DNA from: Leuconostoc miyukkimchii
GTDB taxonomy: Bacteria > Bacillota > Bacilli > Lactobacillales > Lactobacillaceae
DNA: 64,000 nt
Assembly (NCBI RefSeq): GCF_019656055.1
Contig: NZ_BPKY01000004.1
Coordinates: forward strand, 1 to 64,000
Direction of reading: 5' to 3'
The position numbers and the translations under genes are program-made. This document shows, in pieces, positions 8,428 through 16,843 of the stretch. Each line of letters opens with the position of its first letter. Position 1 is the first letter of the stretch. Below the pieces are notes generated by a model. It did not search any database and was not told where the DNA came from. It worked only from the letters and a program-made list of their open reading frames with translations.

Positions 8428-9354
8428 CTATTTTCTAAAAAAACCACTCAAAGCTAATATCAAGCTAACAATCGCCATGAAAAACAGCGTAATTACTAAC
8501 GTGATCCACCAACCATCTTGCGTATCCGCAAATGGCAACCATTTAACGTTTTCACCATAAAATCCACTGACAATTGTCGGCACCGTCAAGACAATAGAAT
8601 ATACTGTCAAAACTTTCATGGTCCAATTCAAATCACGATTGCTTAAATTCCCATAAGCATCAGAAACCGAGTTAATAACAGCTATTGCGATATCTGCCAT
8701 GTGTTCAGCTTGCCCGATCTCAATACGCACATCATCAATATGTTCTACCTCAACATGCGACAATTTGGCTTTAAAGTCTTGTTTAAATTCATTAATCATA
8801 ACATGGTTGTTAGCAAGAGAATTTTGAATATAAATCATCTGTGTCTGAAGACGTAACAAGTCATTCATTTGTTTTGTAGTTCTTTTGTGCTGATGACCTA
8901 ATTGTTCTTGTATCACACGTCGATTACGATTGATTTCTGTCACTTGTGACACATAACGTGTCATTAATGCACGTAATCCAGTCATGGCAAAATCAATTGC
9001 ATTCAAGTTTTTATCATTATCAGGATGTAGCCGATTTTTAGGATCCAACATCACTGTTTTGATGTAATCCGTAACCGAATGTGAGAATGTATATAAATCA
9101 CCATGTGCAAACAAGAGTCCAATTGGCCTTGTCTCAACAACATCATGCCGGTATGATATGACATCAATAACCATTAATGACTCGTCAGCGTCAACATCAT
9201 ATGCCATGCGCACCGATTCGTTATAATCAATTGCATATCCAATAATTTTAGCCGTTAAACGATGTTCACCAACTAATATTTGATTATCTTCTGCCGTTAA
9301 ATTTGATACATGATACCATGTAAAATTATTAAATTTTTTGACTGTTTCGATCAT
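8428..9354 (-). CDS. CorA-family divalent metal transporter
   Basis: 308 residues: a large cytoplasmic N-terminal domain with a long helical section (about 140-240) and two C-terminal membrane helices (about 248-272 and 285-305), the CorA layout. The signature after the first helix reads SGFYGENV where classical CorA has YGMN; Gly and Asn are kept, Met is Glu. The protein probably moves Mg2+ or a related cation as a pentamer, but the altered selectivity motif makes the ion uncertain. Its start overlaps the end of the upstream GNAT gene by 26 nt, so translation is probably coupled. Confidence 0.82.
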   Translation of the reverse strand: MIETVKKFNNFTWYHVSNLTAEDNQILVGEHRLTAKIIGYAIDYNESVRMAYDVDADESLMVIDVISYRHDVVETRPIGLLFAHGDLYTFSHSVTDYIKTVMLDPKNRLHPDNDKNLNAIDFAMTGLRALMTRYVSQVTEINRNRRVIQEQLGHQHKRTTKQMNDLLRLQTQMIYIQNSLANNHVMINEFKQDFKAKLSHVEVEHIDDVRIEIGQAEHMADIAIAVINSVSDAYGNLSNRDLNWTMKVLTVYSIVLTVPTIVSGFYGENVKWLPFADTQDGWWITLVITLFFMAIVSLILALSGFFRK

Positions 9355-9802
9355 CTCTGTATGTCACATTCGCTGGATTGTTTGTATTTGAGTGTGCGAT
9401 GTTTTTAAAACCTTCGCGCTCATAAAAATGTCGTGCCCTCGTATTGTATGTCACTACTTTTAATTCAAGTGGTTTTTTAGCAGTTTGACGCGCCCATTTC
9501 AACAAGGCAGCGCCTATACCCTTTTTTTGAAAATTATCTTTAACAAATAACAGATGCAAAAAACTATCCCATGTTGATAAAGATGCAAATCCAACAATCT
9601 CACCATCAATCACTGCAACCTGTACTAATTCTCCTGAACTATCGGCACTAAAATCAGACAATGCCGGCGACTCGAGCCAAAAAAAATTAGCAACACGGGT
9701 ATCTAAGTAAATATGTGAAAGTATATCGGTATCTTCAGGTTGCATTGGGCGTAATATTAAAAACCCATTTTGTGAGTTTGTTATTTTCTGTATCATTAAC
9801 AT
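9329..9802 (-). CDS. GNAT-family N-acetyltransferase
   Basis: 157 residues from the ATG at 9802. An in-frame ATG at 9820 overlaps the Shine-Dalgarno sequence itself (GGAGAGG at 9813-9819), which is 10 nt before 9802, so the shorter form is preferred. Acetyl-CoA-binding motif A is visible as LLFVKDNFQKKGIGAALL, then NTRARHFYEREGF typical of the C-terminal part. The substrate is unknown. It overlaps corA by 26 nt. Confidence 0.83.
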   Translation of the reverse strand: MLMIQKITNSQNGFLILRPMQPEDTDILSHIYLDTRVANFFWLESPALSDFSADSSGELVQVAVIDGEIVGFASLSTWDSFLHLLFVKDNFQKKGIGAALLKWARQTAKKPLELKVVTYNTRARHFYEREGFKNIAHSNTNNPANVTYRDDRNSQKI

Positions 9803-9895
9803 GCCCGTCAACCTCTCCATACTATTAACTTGTGTTGAAGTATATTATAACAGTTTTTCCATTCCGTATGACATACTGATCACTGACTAAACAAC

Positions 9896-11572
9896 CTAAA
9901 TATTTGTTTTTTGTAACATCACAACATGCAAAACTGCGTTAGCGTACACTGCATGGTGCGATAACTTCTGCAAAAGCGTACGTGTTTCTTTTGGATAATC
10001 CGTGATGTACCCTTTCACGCCTAGTGCATAACTCGTATTAATATCCGCTTGTTTGTTTAATGTCCAGACATATAGTGCCTTATCGTATTTAACGAGTTTA
10101 CGACTTATATCTGTATTAATATTAGAATATTCAATGGCATAAAACGTATTAAATCGTGCAGCATTGACATTATTAACCACTGGTGATAGCAACCCAATGG
10201 GTCGATCTGAATATTTAGCTAATCTTTTAATAGCGTTTTGATTCATTGACTGAATTTGAGATTTATTTTTAGTTAAGTATTGGCCATACTTGTTTTGAAA
10301 ATCAATCAACTGTTTTGTTGTAATTGTTGTATTTATCTTCAACTCAACAAGCAATTTTTGCTGCAACTGATTTGCGCGCTTAATATACTCAAGAAATGAT
10401 GTGGCAGTGATCGTACGACCGTTTTCTTCATAACGTATATTTTTTAAAACATGCCACGGTGTGTCATCAATTTGGTACGTTTTGCCATTTTTAGCTTTTA
10501 TTTTAGCATCATGACTTAAGACATACACACCATCACGCGTTTTTTGGATATCTATTTCGACATAATCTGGTTTTTTACTGGCAACTTTATCTAAATTAAT
10601 AATGCTATTAGCGGTTGCATTTTCTGATGATACGCCCTTATGAGCAATCACAATGTAATTTTTAATTGGCTGACCAAGAGTTTTCCCCGAAAGTGTACTA
10701 CTAGCAAATCCAATAAACACGATAACAACTGTGTTAACAACGATTCTATACCATTTTCGATCACGTAAAAGTTCTTGGTATGATTTTTGATTTTCAACAA
10801 TAAAAAGTAAGAATACTTGACTCGTTGCAAAATAAAAATACCCAATCCCTACTGCAATGAACATATTGGCAGTGTCTCTATTCAAGCCACCTTTTAAACT
10901 GTGGTCAAAGCTAGCTTGCAGTAAAAACAACGCGCCCATAACAATGAATACACCTAGTAAATATCTACCAATAGACAATAAAAACTGTCCATTTTGGTAT
11001 CTCGTTTGCTGCCAACTTTTCTTGATATTATTTCCCAAACCATGACGTGTTGATATTGCTAAATAAGACACACGTCTCAATCGATAGACCAATAATAATA
11101 TACCAATATACATTGCCACAACTGGGACCAAAATAATTGGTTGATTAATTGGGTCAATAAACGTTTTAGGAATCGTCAAGTAATGGGCAACCGGGAATTT
11201 AAAACCCAATTGATCTAAAGGTATCAGTAATACTATCATGATAAACACCGAAAAATGGATCTGAACAGATTTCAAAGCCTTGATATAATTCTGTTTACTC
11301 AACATTTGCCACGTATATAACATGACAGTGGTTACCATGGTAACGAGTAACAACCATACGACAAGATACGTTATAAGCGTTAGCCCATACGTTAACCAGT
11401 TGCTACGAATATATGTGACAAATGATCCAGTACTACCTGTTGCTATATTATAAGCACTAGGTTGATAGGACTGGCTGATGTTAATCATTTTTGATGATAC
11501 ATAGTTAAATAAAAACAATGCTATAATCAAGCCAGCTACAGATTTATGCCTCAGCATGCGATCTTTATTCAT
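9896..11572 (-). CDS. Membrane-anchored glycerophosphodiester phosphodiesterase (GDPD)
   Basis: 558 residues: an N-terminal membrane domain with about eight helices (to about residue 300) followed by a GDPD TIM barrel facing outside. Catalytic residues are visible as AHKG (His311) with ENAT (Glu317), EIDIQ (Glu339, Asp341) and SHD (His354). The usual HRG is HKG here. The family cleaves glycerophosphodiesters or trims lipoteichoic acid-related glycerophosphate. The gene stands alone between the GNAT gene and yidC. Substrate is not determinable from sequence. Confidence 0.88.
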   Translation of the reverse strand: MNKDRMLRHKSVAGLIIALFLFNYVSSKMINISQSYQPSAYNIATGSTGSFVTYIRSNWLTYGLTLITYLVVWLLLVTMVTTVMLYTWQMLSKQNYIKALKSVQIHFSVFIMIVLLIPLDQLGFKFPVAHYLTIPKTFIDPINQPIILVPVVAMYIGILLLVYRLRRVSYLAISTRHGLGNNIKKSWQQTRYQNGQFLLSIGRYLLGVFIVMGALFLLQASFDHSLKGGLNRDTANMFIAVGIGYFYFATSQVFLLFIVENQKSYQELLRDRKWYRIVVNTVVIVFIGFASSTLSGKTLGQPIKNYIVIAHKGVSSENATANSIINLDKVASKKPDYVEIDIQKTRDGVYVLSHDAKIKAKNGKTYQIDDTPWHVLKNIRYEENGRTITATSFLEYIKRANQLQQKLLVELKINTTITTKQLIDFQNKYGQYLTKNKSQIQSMNQNAIKRLAKYSDRPIGLLSPVVNNVNAARFNTFYAIEYSNINTDISRKLVKYDKALYVWTLNKQADINTSYALGVKGYITDYPKETRTLLQKLSHHAVYANAVLHVVMLQKTNI

Positions 11573-11660
11573 CTCAAATCCTCCAAAAAAGATATCTTTC
11601 TTACTTTAGGATATCATTATAATGTTGATTTGAGACGTTTTGTCGTAAATTAAGACAATA

Positions 11661-11695
11661 AAAAAATATGCTACCATTTAGGTACCATATTTTGA
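11661..11695 (-). terminator. Terminator of the rnpA-yidC unit
   Basis: Minus-strand arms AATATGGTACC and GGTAGCATATT (one mismatch) followed by a T7 run. It ends 5 nt after the yidC stop, so no jag/khpB gene follows yidC here. Confidence 0.75.
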
Positions 11696-11699
11696 TCGC

Positions 11700-12539
11700 T
11701 TAACGCTTCGTATTGCGTCTTGCTTTTTTAATTTTTCGTTTCAATTCGCGTTCTTTTTGTTCTTTTATTTCACGTTCACGACGAATTTTAAATGGATTTT
11801 GTAACATAAAGGTTTGAATCGTTTGAAAAAGGTTTCCAACAACCCAGTATAACGACAATGCGCTTGGCACTGCAAATGCTGAGAAGAAAATCACAACTGG
11901 AAAAATATAGGGCATTGCCTTGGTTATACCATTTTGATCAGGTGTTGCCTGAGTGGATAGCCATGATGAAGCAAAAGTAAACAGTGCCGCAAGAATTGGT
12001 AAAATGTAATATGGATCATTGCTTCCTAACTGTAGCCATAAAAACTTTCCAGATCTCAAGACTGGTGAATTATAAATTGACTGGTACAATGCAATCAACA
12101 CTGGCATTTGAACGATTAAAGGTAACATCGATGCAAACGGATTCACCCCTGCGTCCTTATACAAAGCTTGTTGCTCTGCCATCATTAACTGACGACTTTC
12201 AGTATCCTTACCAGGATACTTAGCTTGCAATGCCTTAAGTGCTGGCTGTACAACCTGCATTTTCATCATTGATTGAATTTGATAGACCATTAATGGCAAA
12301 ATTAAAAAACGAATTAAAATTGTAAAAACAATAATTCCCATACCATAATTATTACCAAACCATTGTGAAGCACCTAAAATCGCAGACGTAAAGGCCGCAA
12401 CAATGCCACTCCAAAAACTATGTGAGGCAACCTGTCCGTTAAAACTCATAGCAGCAATAATGATGATAATTAGCGCGATAACAGCTAGAATAAGTGGTAA
12501 TGGACCGATTTTCTTTAAGATATTTGTAAAACGTTTCAT
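11700..12539 (-). CDS. yidC: Membrane protein insertase YidC/OxaA
   Basis: 279 residues with the conserved five-helix YidC core: LPLMVYQIQSMMKMQ, VNPFASMLPLIVQMPVLIALYQ, and LSLYWVVGNLFQTIQTFML. It ends in a strongly basic tail (about 255-279) that typically binds ribosomes. The N-terminal hydrophobic segment (about 14-32) has no lipobox cysteine, unlike many Gram-positive YidC lipoproteins. It overlaps rnpA by 4 nt and inserts membrane proteins with or without SecYEG. Confidence 0.96.
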   Translation of the reverse strand: MKRFTNILKKIGPLPLILAVIALIIIIIAAMSFNGQVASHSFWSGIVAAFTSAILGASQWFGNNYGMGIIVFTILIRFLILPLMVYQIQSMMKMQVVQPALKALQAKYPGKDTESRQLMMAEQQALYKDAGVNPFASMLPLIVQMPVLIALYQSIYNSPVLRSGKFLWLQLGSNDPYYILPILAALFTFASSWLSTQATPDQNGITKAMPYIFPVVIFFSAFAVPSALSLYWVVGNLFQTIQTFMLQNPFKIRREREIKEQKERELKRKIKKARRNTKR

Positions 12540-12886
12540 TCTTCTTCTACTTTCAGGATGTTAGCTAATTTTAGCACATGCACGATCTGTTCTTTAATAA
12601 ATTTTTGGCTTTGCTTTGCAACTGCCGGCCGTGCGATTACTAATATATCAATTTCACTAGGCAGCTGTGGTTTTAATTCCAGAATACTCTGACGAATACG
12701 ACGTTTGACCCACACACGATCATGCGCCTTACCTACCTTTTTACTAACAGAAATTCCTAGCCGAAAATGTTTTTGTTCACTTTTTTCTAGTTGATAGACA
12801 ATAAAATATTTATTTGCGACAGACCGATGCTTATTAAAAACAATCTGAAAGTCGGCTGGCTTTTTAATTCGAAAGGTTTTTCTCAT
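12536..12886 (-). CDS. rnpA: Ribonuclease P protein component
   Basis: 116 residues, standard size. The RNR-like signature is KKVGKAHDRVWVKRRIRQSI, preceded by RLGISVSKK. With the RNase P RNA it matures tRNA 5' ends. It lies between rpmH and yidC in the classic order, though a terminator-like hairpin separates it from rpmH. Confidence 0.96.
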   Translation of the reverse strand: MRKTFRIKKPADFQIVFNKHRSVANKYFIVYQLEKSEQKHFRLGISVSKKVGKAHDRVWVKRRIRQSILELKPQLPSEIDILVIARPAVAKQSQKFIKEQIVHVLKLANILKVEEE

Positions 12887-12985
12887 TTGATCCAGTCTCT
12901 CTTGATAATTTATGATTTCATATATTAGTTATTTGCGCTTGTTTCTTAAGGCCAAACTACTGCTTTATAGCCTTTTATCTAAATC

Positions 12986-13010
12986 AAAAAAGCCACTGCA
13001 TAGCAGCGAC
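12986..13010 (-). terminator. Attenuator/terminator between rpmH and rnpA
   Basis: Minus-strand stem GTCGCTGC with GCAGTGGC (two wobble pairs, 3-nt loop) followed by T6. It likely lowers rnpA expression relative to the abundant L34 message. Confidence 0.7.
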
Positions 13011-13014
13011 CTTG

Positions 13015-13149
13015 TTAGGCTGATAGAACCTTGCGGCCCTTTGCACGACGGCGAGCCAAAACTTTACGACCGTTGCTCGTGCTCATGCGCTTACGGAATC
13101 CGTGTACGCGTTCACGATGGCGTTTCTTTGGTTGGTATGTACGCTTCAT
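13015..13149 (-). CDS. rpmH: 50S ribosomal protein L34
   Basis: A 44-codon frame below usual ORF cut-offs. It begins [17 protein letters not shown], continues [14 protein letters not shown] and ends [13 protein letters not shown], which is unmistakably L34. A strong GGAGGTG site lies 7 nt upstream and a near-consensus promoter further up. It is upstream of rnpA as in most Firmicutes, but two other genes separate it from dnaA. Confidence 0.97.
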   Translation of the reverse strand: MKRTYQPKKRHRERVHGFRKRMSTSNGRKVLARRRAKGRKVLSA

Positions 13150-13205
13150 GTGTGTTCACCTCCATTCACGATTTTTACCTGCAAAAACTTTGCAATTCGA
13201 TTTTA

Positions 13206-13234
13206 ATCATAACATGAATCAACTACGTAAGCAA
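13206..13234 (-). promoter_or_regulatory. rpmH promoter
   Basis: Minus strand: TTGCTT (-35, 13229-13234), 17-bp spacer, TATGAT (-10, 13206-13211). The predicted transcript leader is about 50 nt and contains the GGAGGTG ribosome site. Confidence 0.7.
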
Positions 13235-13448
13235 GACAATTCACCTGGTTTTATGTCTAAAAATGTTTTTAGTAAATGCAATACTAACATTGTACCCTTT
13301 ATTATGATCAAGGACAATAGCCAATAGTCAGTTAATACATATCAAAATGTGCCCCATTATGCAGCCGTCTTTTCAAATTAACGATATCAATAATACTTGA
13401 TATCACGGCCCCTAACGATTTATTTGCTTTATAATTTATCATAAACAG
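13235..13448. other. Intergenic region between rpmH promoter and yebC terminator
   Basis: About 210 nt without a credible coding frame on either strand. Part of a 346-nt gene-free stretch between rpmH and the YebC-family gene. I see no DnaA box. The hairpin at its right end has its T run on the plus strand, so a short plus-strand transcript is conceivable, but no convincing promoter was identified. Confidence 0.4.
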
Positions 13449-13490
13449 AAATAGGTGAACATCTAAACTTAGACGTTCACCTATTTTTTT
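13449..13490. terminator. Strong hairpin terminator after the YebC-family gene
   Basis: Arms AAATAGGTGAAC and GTTCACCTATTT extended by an inner TCTAA/TTAGA stem. The long T run is on the plus strand; on the minus strand the hairpin directly follows the gene stop, so it may work in both directions. Confidence 0.65.
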
Positions 13491-13495
13491 ATCAA

Positions 13496-14212
13496 CTACA
13501 ATGCTACGTTATGATGAACTGTTTGCACATCTTCATCTGATTCAAGCGCATCAATCAATTTTTCAAAAGTTGCTAAATCTTCCCCTTCAAGCGTTGTTTC
13601 TGCTTGTGGTAACATTGAAATTTCTGTCGTTGAAAACGCTGACACACCACTTTGACGAAGCGCCGCAATAGCCTTATGTAATGCGCTTGGTTCCGTATAA
13701 ACAACAATTTGATCATCTTGTTGTTCGGCATCACGAACGTCCACATCGGCATCTAACAATGTTTCCAAAACAGCATCTGCATCACTACCTTCAAAAACAA
13801 TAACCCCTGTTTCATCAAACAAATAACTTACTGAGCCAGCCGCACCATACGTGCCACCATTTTTGTTAAATGCTGTACGGACATTTGTCGCCGTGCGATT
13901 CACATTTGATGTTAAAGTGTCAACGATAACAAGTGAGCCATTAGGCCCAAATCCTTCATATCTACCTTCAATAAATGTTTCATCCCCTGACCCACTAGCC
14001 TTTTCAAGCGCACGTTCAATGACATGTTTTGGCACTTGTGCCTGTTTTGCACGGTCAATAACAAACTTTAATGTCGAATTAGCTTCAGGATCAACACTTT
14101 CACCCTGCTTTGCTGCAACATAAATTTCAATACCATATTTACTGTTAACTTTGGCAGCAGCACCGTCAGTCTGCGCCTTCTTCATTTTAATGTTTTCCCA
14201 TTTACGTCCCAT
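13496..14212 (-). CDS. YebC/PmpR-family protein
   Basis: 238 residues, full-length YebC/TACO1 fold: [16 protein letters not shown] start, then [23 protein letters not shown] (about 84-106) and [14 protein letters not shown]. The family was long labelled a transcriptional regulator; recent work links bacterial YebC homologues to translation through difficult proline stretches. GAGGTG lies before the ATG. Its position between rpmH and dnaA, with the pseudouridine synthase, is unusual. Confidence 0.9.
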   Translation of the reverse strand: MGRKWENIKMKKAQTDGAAAKVNSKYGIEIYVAAKQGESVDPEANSTLKFVIDRAKQAQVPKHVIERALEKASGSGDETFIEGRYEGFGPNGSLVIVDTLTSNVNRTATNVRTAFNKNGGTYGAAGSVSYLFDETGVIVFEGSDADAVLETLLDADVDVRDAEQQDDQIVVYTEPSALHKAIAALRQSGVSAFSTTEISMLPQAETTLEGEDLATFEKLIDALESDEDVQTVHHNVAL

Positions 14213-14284
14213 GCTTGCACCTCATTTATATTTATATCTTTTATCATTATAACGGTTTCCCATTATTTTGCACCAAAAAAGAGC

Positions 14285-14818
14285 TTATTTTAAAACACGG
14301 TACTGACCAGGTTTTAAATCAGCAATATGATAATCACCAATATGGGTTCGAATGAGACGCAATGTTGGTATCCCTACTGCAGCTGTCATTCGGCGAACTT
14401 GACGATTACGACCCTCTTTAATCTTAATTTGAATAAAACTTGTGGGCTGATTTTGTCGTACACGAATTGGTTTTTCACGTTCCCATAGCCACTTTGGATA
14501 AGGGATGCGTTTCACTTTAGCTGGTAATGTTAACCCATCTTTTAGGACAACACCTTGCTCCAATTGTCGTAATTGATCTTTGGTTGGGACACCTTCAACT
14601 TGGACAACATAGGTTTTATAAGCCTTGTTTTCAGGATCAGTCAACGCATGATTCAGCTTACCACTATCCGTCAAGAGCAATAACCCTTCACTATCCATAT
14701 CTAGGCGTCCTGCAGCGTAGACGCGCGGAATGTCAATATATTTAGCTAGCGTTGCCCGCCCTTGATCATCAGTGAATTTTGTCAAAACGTTATATGGTTT
14801 GTTAAATAGTACAATCAT
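14285..14818 (-). CDS. RluE/RsuA-family 23S rRNA pseudouridine synthase
   Basis: 177 residues. The catalytic motif AGRLDMDSEGLLLLT holds the essential Asp. The protein starts directly with the catalytic domain (IVLFNKPYNVLTKFTD) and lacks an S4 domain, as in RluE, which modifies 23S rRNA. A TATAAT ends only 7 nt before the ATG on the minus strand, so the message may be leaderless. The exact target uridine is not known. Confidence 0.87.
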   Translation of the reverse strand: MIVLFNKPYNVLTKFTDDQGRATLAKYIDIPRVYAAGRLDMDSEGLLLLTDSGKLNHALTDPENKAYKTYVVQVEGVPTKDQLRQLEQGVVLKDGLTLPAKVKRIPYPKWLWEREKPIRVRQNQPTSFIQIKIKEGRNRQVRRMTAAVGIPTLRLIRTHIGDYHIADLKPGQYRVLK

Positions 14819-14823
14819 AACCT

Positions 14824-14832
14824 TAATTATAG
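14824..14832 (-). promoter_or_regulatory. Extended -10 promoter abutting the pseudouridine synthase start
   Basis: Minus strand TGC-TATAAT followed by TAAGGTT and the ATG at 14818. Normal initiation about 7 nt after the -10 would place the transcript start on the start codon. No good -35 is visible. Confidence 0.45.
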
Positions 14833-14898
14833 CAAAGTTACGTGGCTATAAGACGACAAATATTAAAGCCCTTAACCTTTTCTTTACTATTCACAATC

Positions 14899-15180
14899 TT
14901 ATCCAAAACAAGTCACAATGCTGTGCACTACCTGGATTTCTAACAAACATAATCACATACCTGTTCACAAGTTATCCACATATCCACAACTTGTTATTGG
15001 TAAATTGTGGATAATGTTTATAACGAACCTCAAATATTGTCCTTACCCACTTTTAGATGTGTACAAAGTTGTTCGTTTGTGGATAACTCGCACATTTGTT
15101 CGTTCTTATATCCACAAACTGTTCTTTATTTTGTCCACAACTGTTGATATTTTTTAAAATTGTCATTATCCTGTGGAAAA
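14899..15180 (+). other. oriC: oriC, upstream DnaA-box cluster
   Basis: The 490-nt gap between the pseudouridine synthase and dnaA holds clustered DnaA boxes. Perfect boxes: TTATCCACA at 14972-14980 (+), TGTGGATAA at 15006-15014 and 15078-15086 (-). One-mismatch boxes: TTATCCAAA 14899, ATATCCACA 14980 and 15108, TTGTCCACA 15131, TTTTCCACA on the minus strand at 15172-15180. The last overlaps the dnaA promoter, consistent with autoregulation. Confidence 0.88.
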
Positions 15181-15262
15181 CTCATTTTCTTACTGTTATA
15201 ATAATCATTGCTACTTCTTCTTTATATAGAAAAGTTGATCGGTTCGTAACGTCAGTTATAAA
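15174..15262 (+). promoter_or_regulatory. dnaA promoters P1 and P2
   Basis: P1: TGGAAA, 17-bp spacer, TATAAT at 15197-15202 with an extended TGT; its -35 overlaps a DnaA box. P2: TTGATC 15235-15240, 16-bp spacer, TATAAA 15257-15262. Both read into dnaA at 15309. Confidence 0.6.
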
Positions 15263-15308
15263 TACTGTCGTTATTTTGGAGTACACCGAATTTATAGGAG
15301 AGATTTTC

Positions 15309-16655
15309 GTGACGAAACCCATAACAAAAGAAGAATTATGGAATCAGGTAAAGGCCAAATTTTATCAAGAAATTGGCCCTGTTTCCTTTGATACCTATAT
15401 TGAACCACTTGCCCCAGTTACTTTGACAGAATCAAGTATCATTTTAGAGGTACCTATTGATGAAAGCACTGATATCATTGATAACTGGAATAAATCCTAT
15501 GCTATGAGCTTTGTGCAATATGCCATGGAAATTGCCGAAGGTTTTATCAAACCAGAACTTCGTGTTGCTGAATCTATGCCAAAATCAACATTGATTCAAA
15601 CAGAAAATCTGACGTTCACGCGAGAATCCGATTTAAACGAGAATTTCACGTTTGATAAATTCGTTGTTGGTACAGGTAATGAAAATGCTTACGCCATTGC
15701 TCGAGCAGTTGCTGAAGACCCTGGTCGTGTATACAATCCATATCTAATTTATGGTGGGGTCGGCCTAGGTAAAACACATTTAATGCAAGCCATTGGTAAT
15801 GCATACTCAAAAACAACACCTTCAGCAAGAATTAAATATGCCACTGCAGAAGATTTTTTAAACGATTTTACAGAATCCTTACGCGCTGGAGAAGGTGCTA
15901 CTGCTGCCTTTAAAAAGGAATATCGAACCGTTGATCTACTGTTAATTGATGATATTCAATTTTGGTCTGGTAAAGAAAAGGTACAAGAAGAGTTTTTCAA
16001 TACTTTTAACGTGCTTACTAAAACAGGCAAACAGATTATCATGACATCAGATAAACTACCAACAGAGATTGTTGACTTACAATCACGCTTAACATCACGT
16101 TTTGAGGCTGGTATTTCAATGGATATCCAAAAACCTGATTTACCAACCCGTGTCGCTATCCTCAAAAACTTAGCAGAAACGGATAACTTGGATATTCCCA
16201 ATGATGTTCTTGAATTAATCGCTGATAAAATAGATTCCAACATTAGAACATTAGAAGGTACATTCCATCGTTTTGAAGCCATGCTTCGATACCGAAATAA
16301 ACCCGCCACTAAAGAAACCGCCCAAAAAATATTAGGCGATTTAAATATTAACCAAGGCTTTAAAATTACAGTAACCCGCATTCAACAAGTCGTCGCAGAC
16401 TATTATATGCAAACCATCGACGATCTCAAAAGTACGAGTCGTAAAAAAGATCTCGTTACTGCACGACACGTTGCAATGTATCTCACTCGGACACTAACTA
16501 ATGAGAGCTTACCGGATATTGGTCGTTCTTTTGGCGGGCGAGACCATTCATCTGTTCTACATGCAACAAATAAAATTACAGAAAAAGCCGAATCAGATTC
16601 ACGGACAAAAGAAATGCTAGAAGCATTAACAGATGAGATAAAAAATGGAAAATAG
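15309..16655 (+). CDS. dnaA: Chromosomal replication initiator protein DnaA
   Basis: 448 residues from a GTG start (VTKPITKEELWNQV), chosen because TAGGAG lies 8 nt upstream; the open frame extends further 5' but that part is the promoter and origin DNA. Domain I at the N-terminus, Walker A GGVGLGKTHL, Walker B LLLIDDIQF, sensor and arginine-finger regions, and the C-terminal DNA-binding helix-turn-helix with TARHVAMYLTR and GGRDHSSVLHA. It assembles on the flanking DnaA boxes and opens the origin. Confidence 0.97.
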   Translation: MTKPITKEELWNQVKAKFYQEIGPVSFDTYIEPLAPVTLTESSIILEVPIDESTDIIDNWNKSYAMSFVQYAMEIAEGFIKPELRVAESMPKSTLIQTENLTFTRESDLNENFTFDKFVVGTGNENAYAIARAVAEDPGRVYNPYLIYGGVGLGKTHLMQAIGNAYSKTTPSARIKYATAEDFLNDFTESLRAGEGATAAFKKEYRTVDLLLIDDIQFWSGKEKVQEEFFNTFNVLTKTGKQIIMTSDKLPTEIVDLQSRLTSRFEAGISMDIQKPDLPTRVAILKNLAETDNLDIPNDVLELIADKIDSNIRTLEGTFHRFEAMLRYRNKPATKETAQKILGDLNINQGFKITVTRIQQVVADYYMQTIDDLKSTSRKKDLVTARHVAMYLTRTLTNESLPDIGRSFGGRDHSSVLHATNKITEKAESDSRTKEMLEALTDEIKNGK

Positions 16656-16659
16656 GGCA

Positions 16660-16810
16660 TGTGTATAACATGGCATAAGTGGGGAAGTTTTCCCACAGTA
16701 TTGTGAACAAGATAAGTGTATGCCTGCGTTATGCACACTTAGTTTTCCACAACTTCAACACCCCTTATTATTACTACTAGATCTTTTATTTAATATATTT
16801 AAAAATGTCG
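16660..16810 (+). other. oriC: oriC, downstream boxes, DnaA-trio-like element and putative DUE
   Basis: Between dnaA and dnaN. DnaA boxes: TTATACACA (minus, 16660-16668), TTATGCACA (16729-16737), TTTTCCACA (16743-16751). After a short C-rich spacer comes TTATTATTACTACTA (16765-16779), which on the opposite strand reads as five 3'-AAT/GAT-5' trinucleotides, then AT-rich DNA (16781-16805). Box, GC-rich spacer, trios, AT-rich is the layout of a Bacillus-type basal unwinding system. Confidence 0.75.
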
Positions 16811-16843
16811 CTACTGATGTTGCTAACCTGAAGGAGTATAATT

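Noticed and set aside
11700-12539. YidC as a lipoprotein
   Set aside because: No cysteine follows the N-terminal hydrophobic segment.
15096-15308. N-terminal extension of DnaA (71 codons in frame)
   Set aside because: The stretch is DnaA boxes and promoter DNA; the GTG at 15309 has a proper ribosome site and matches the family N-terminus.
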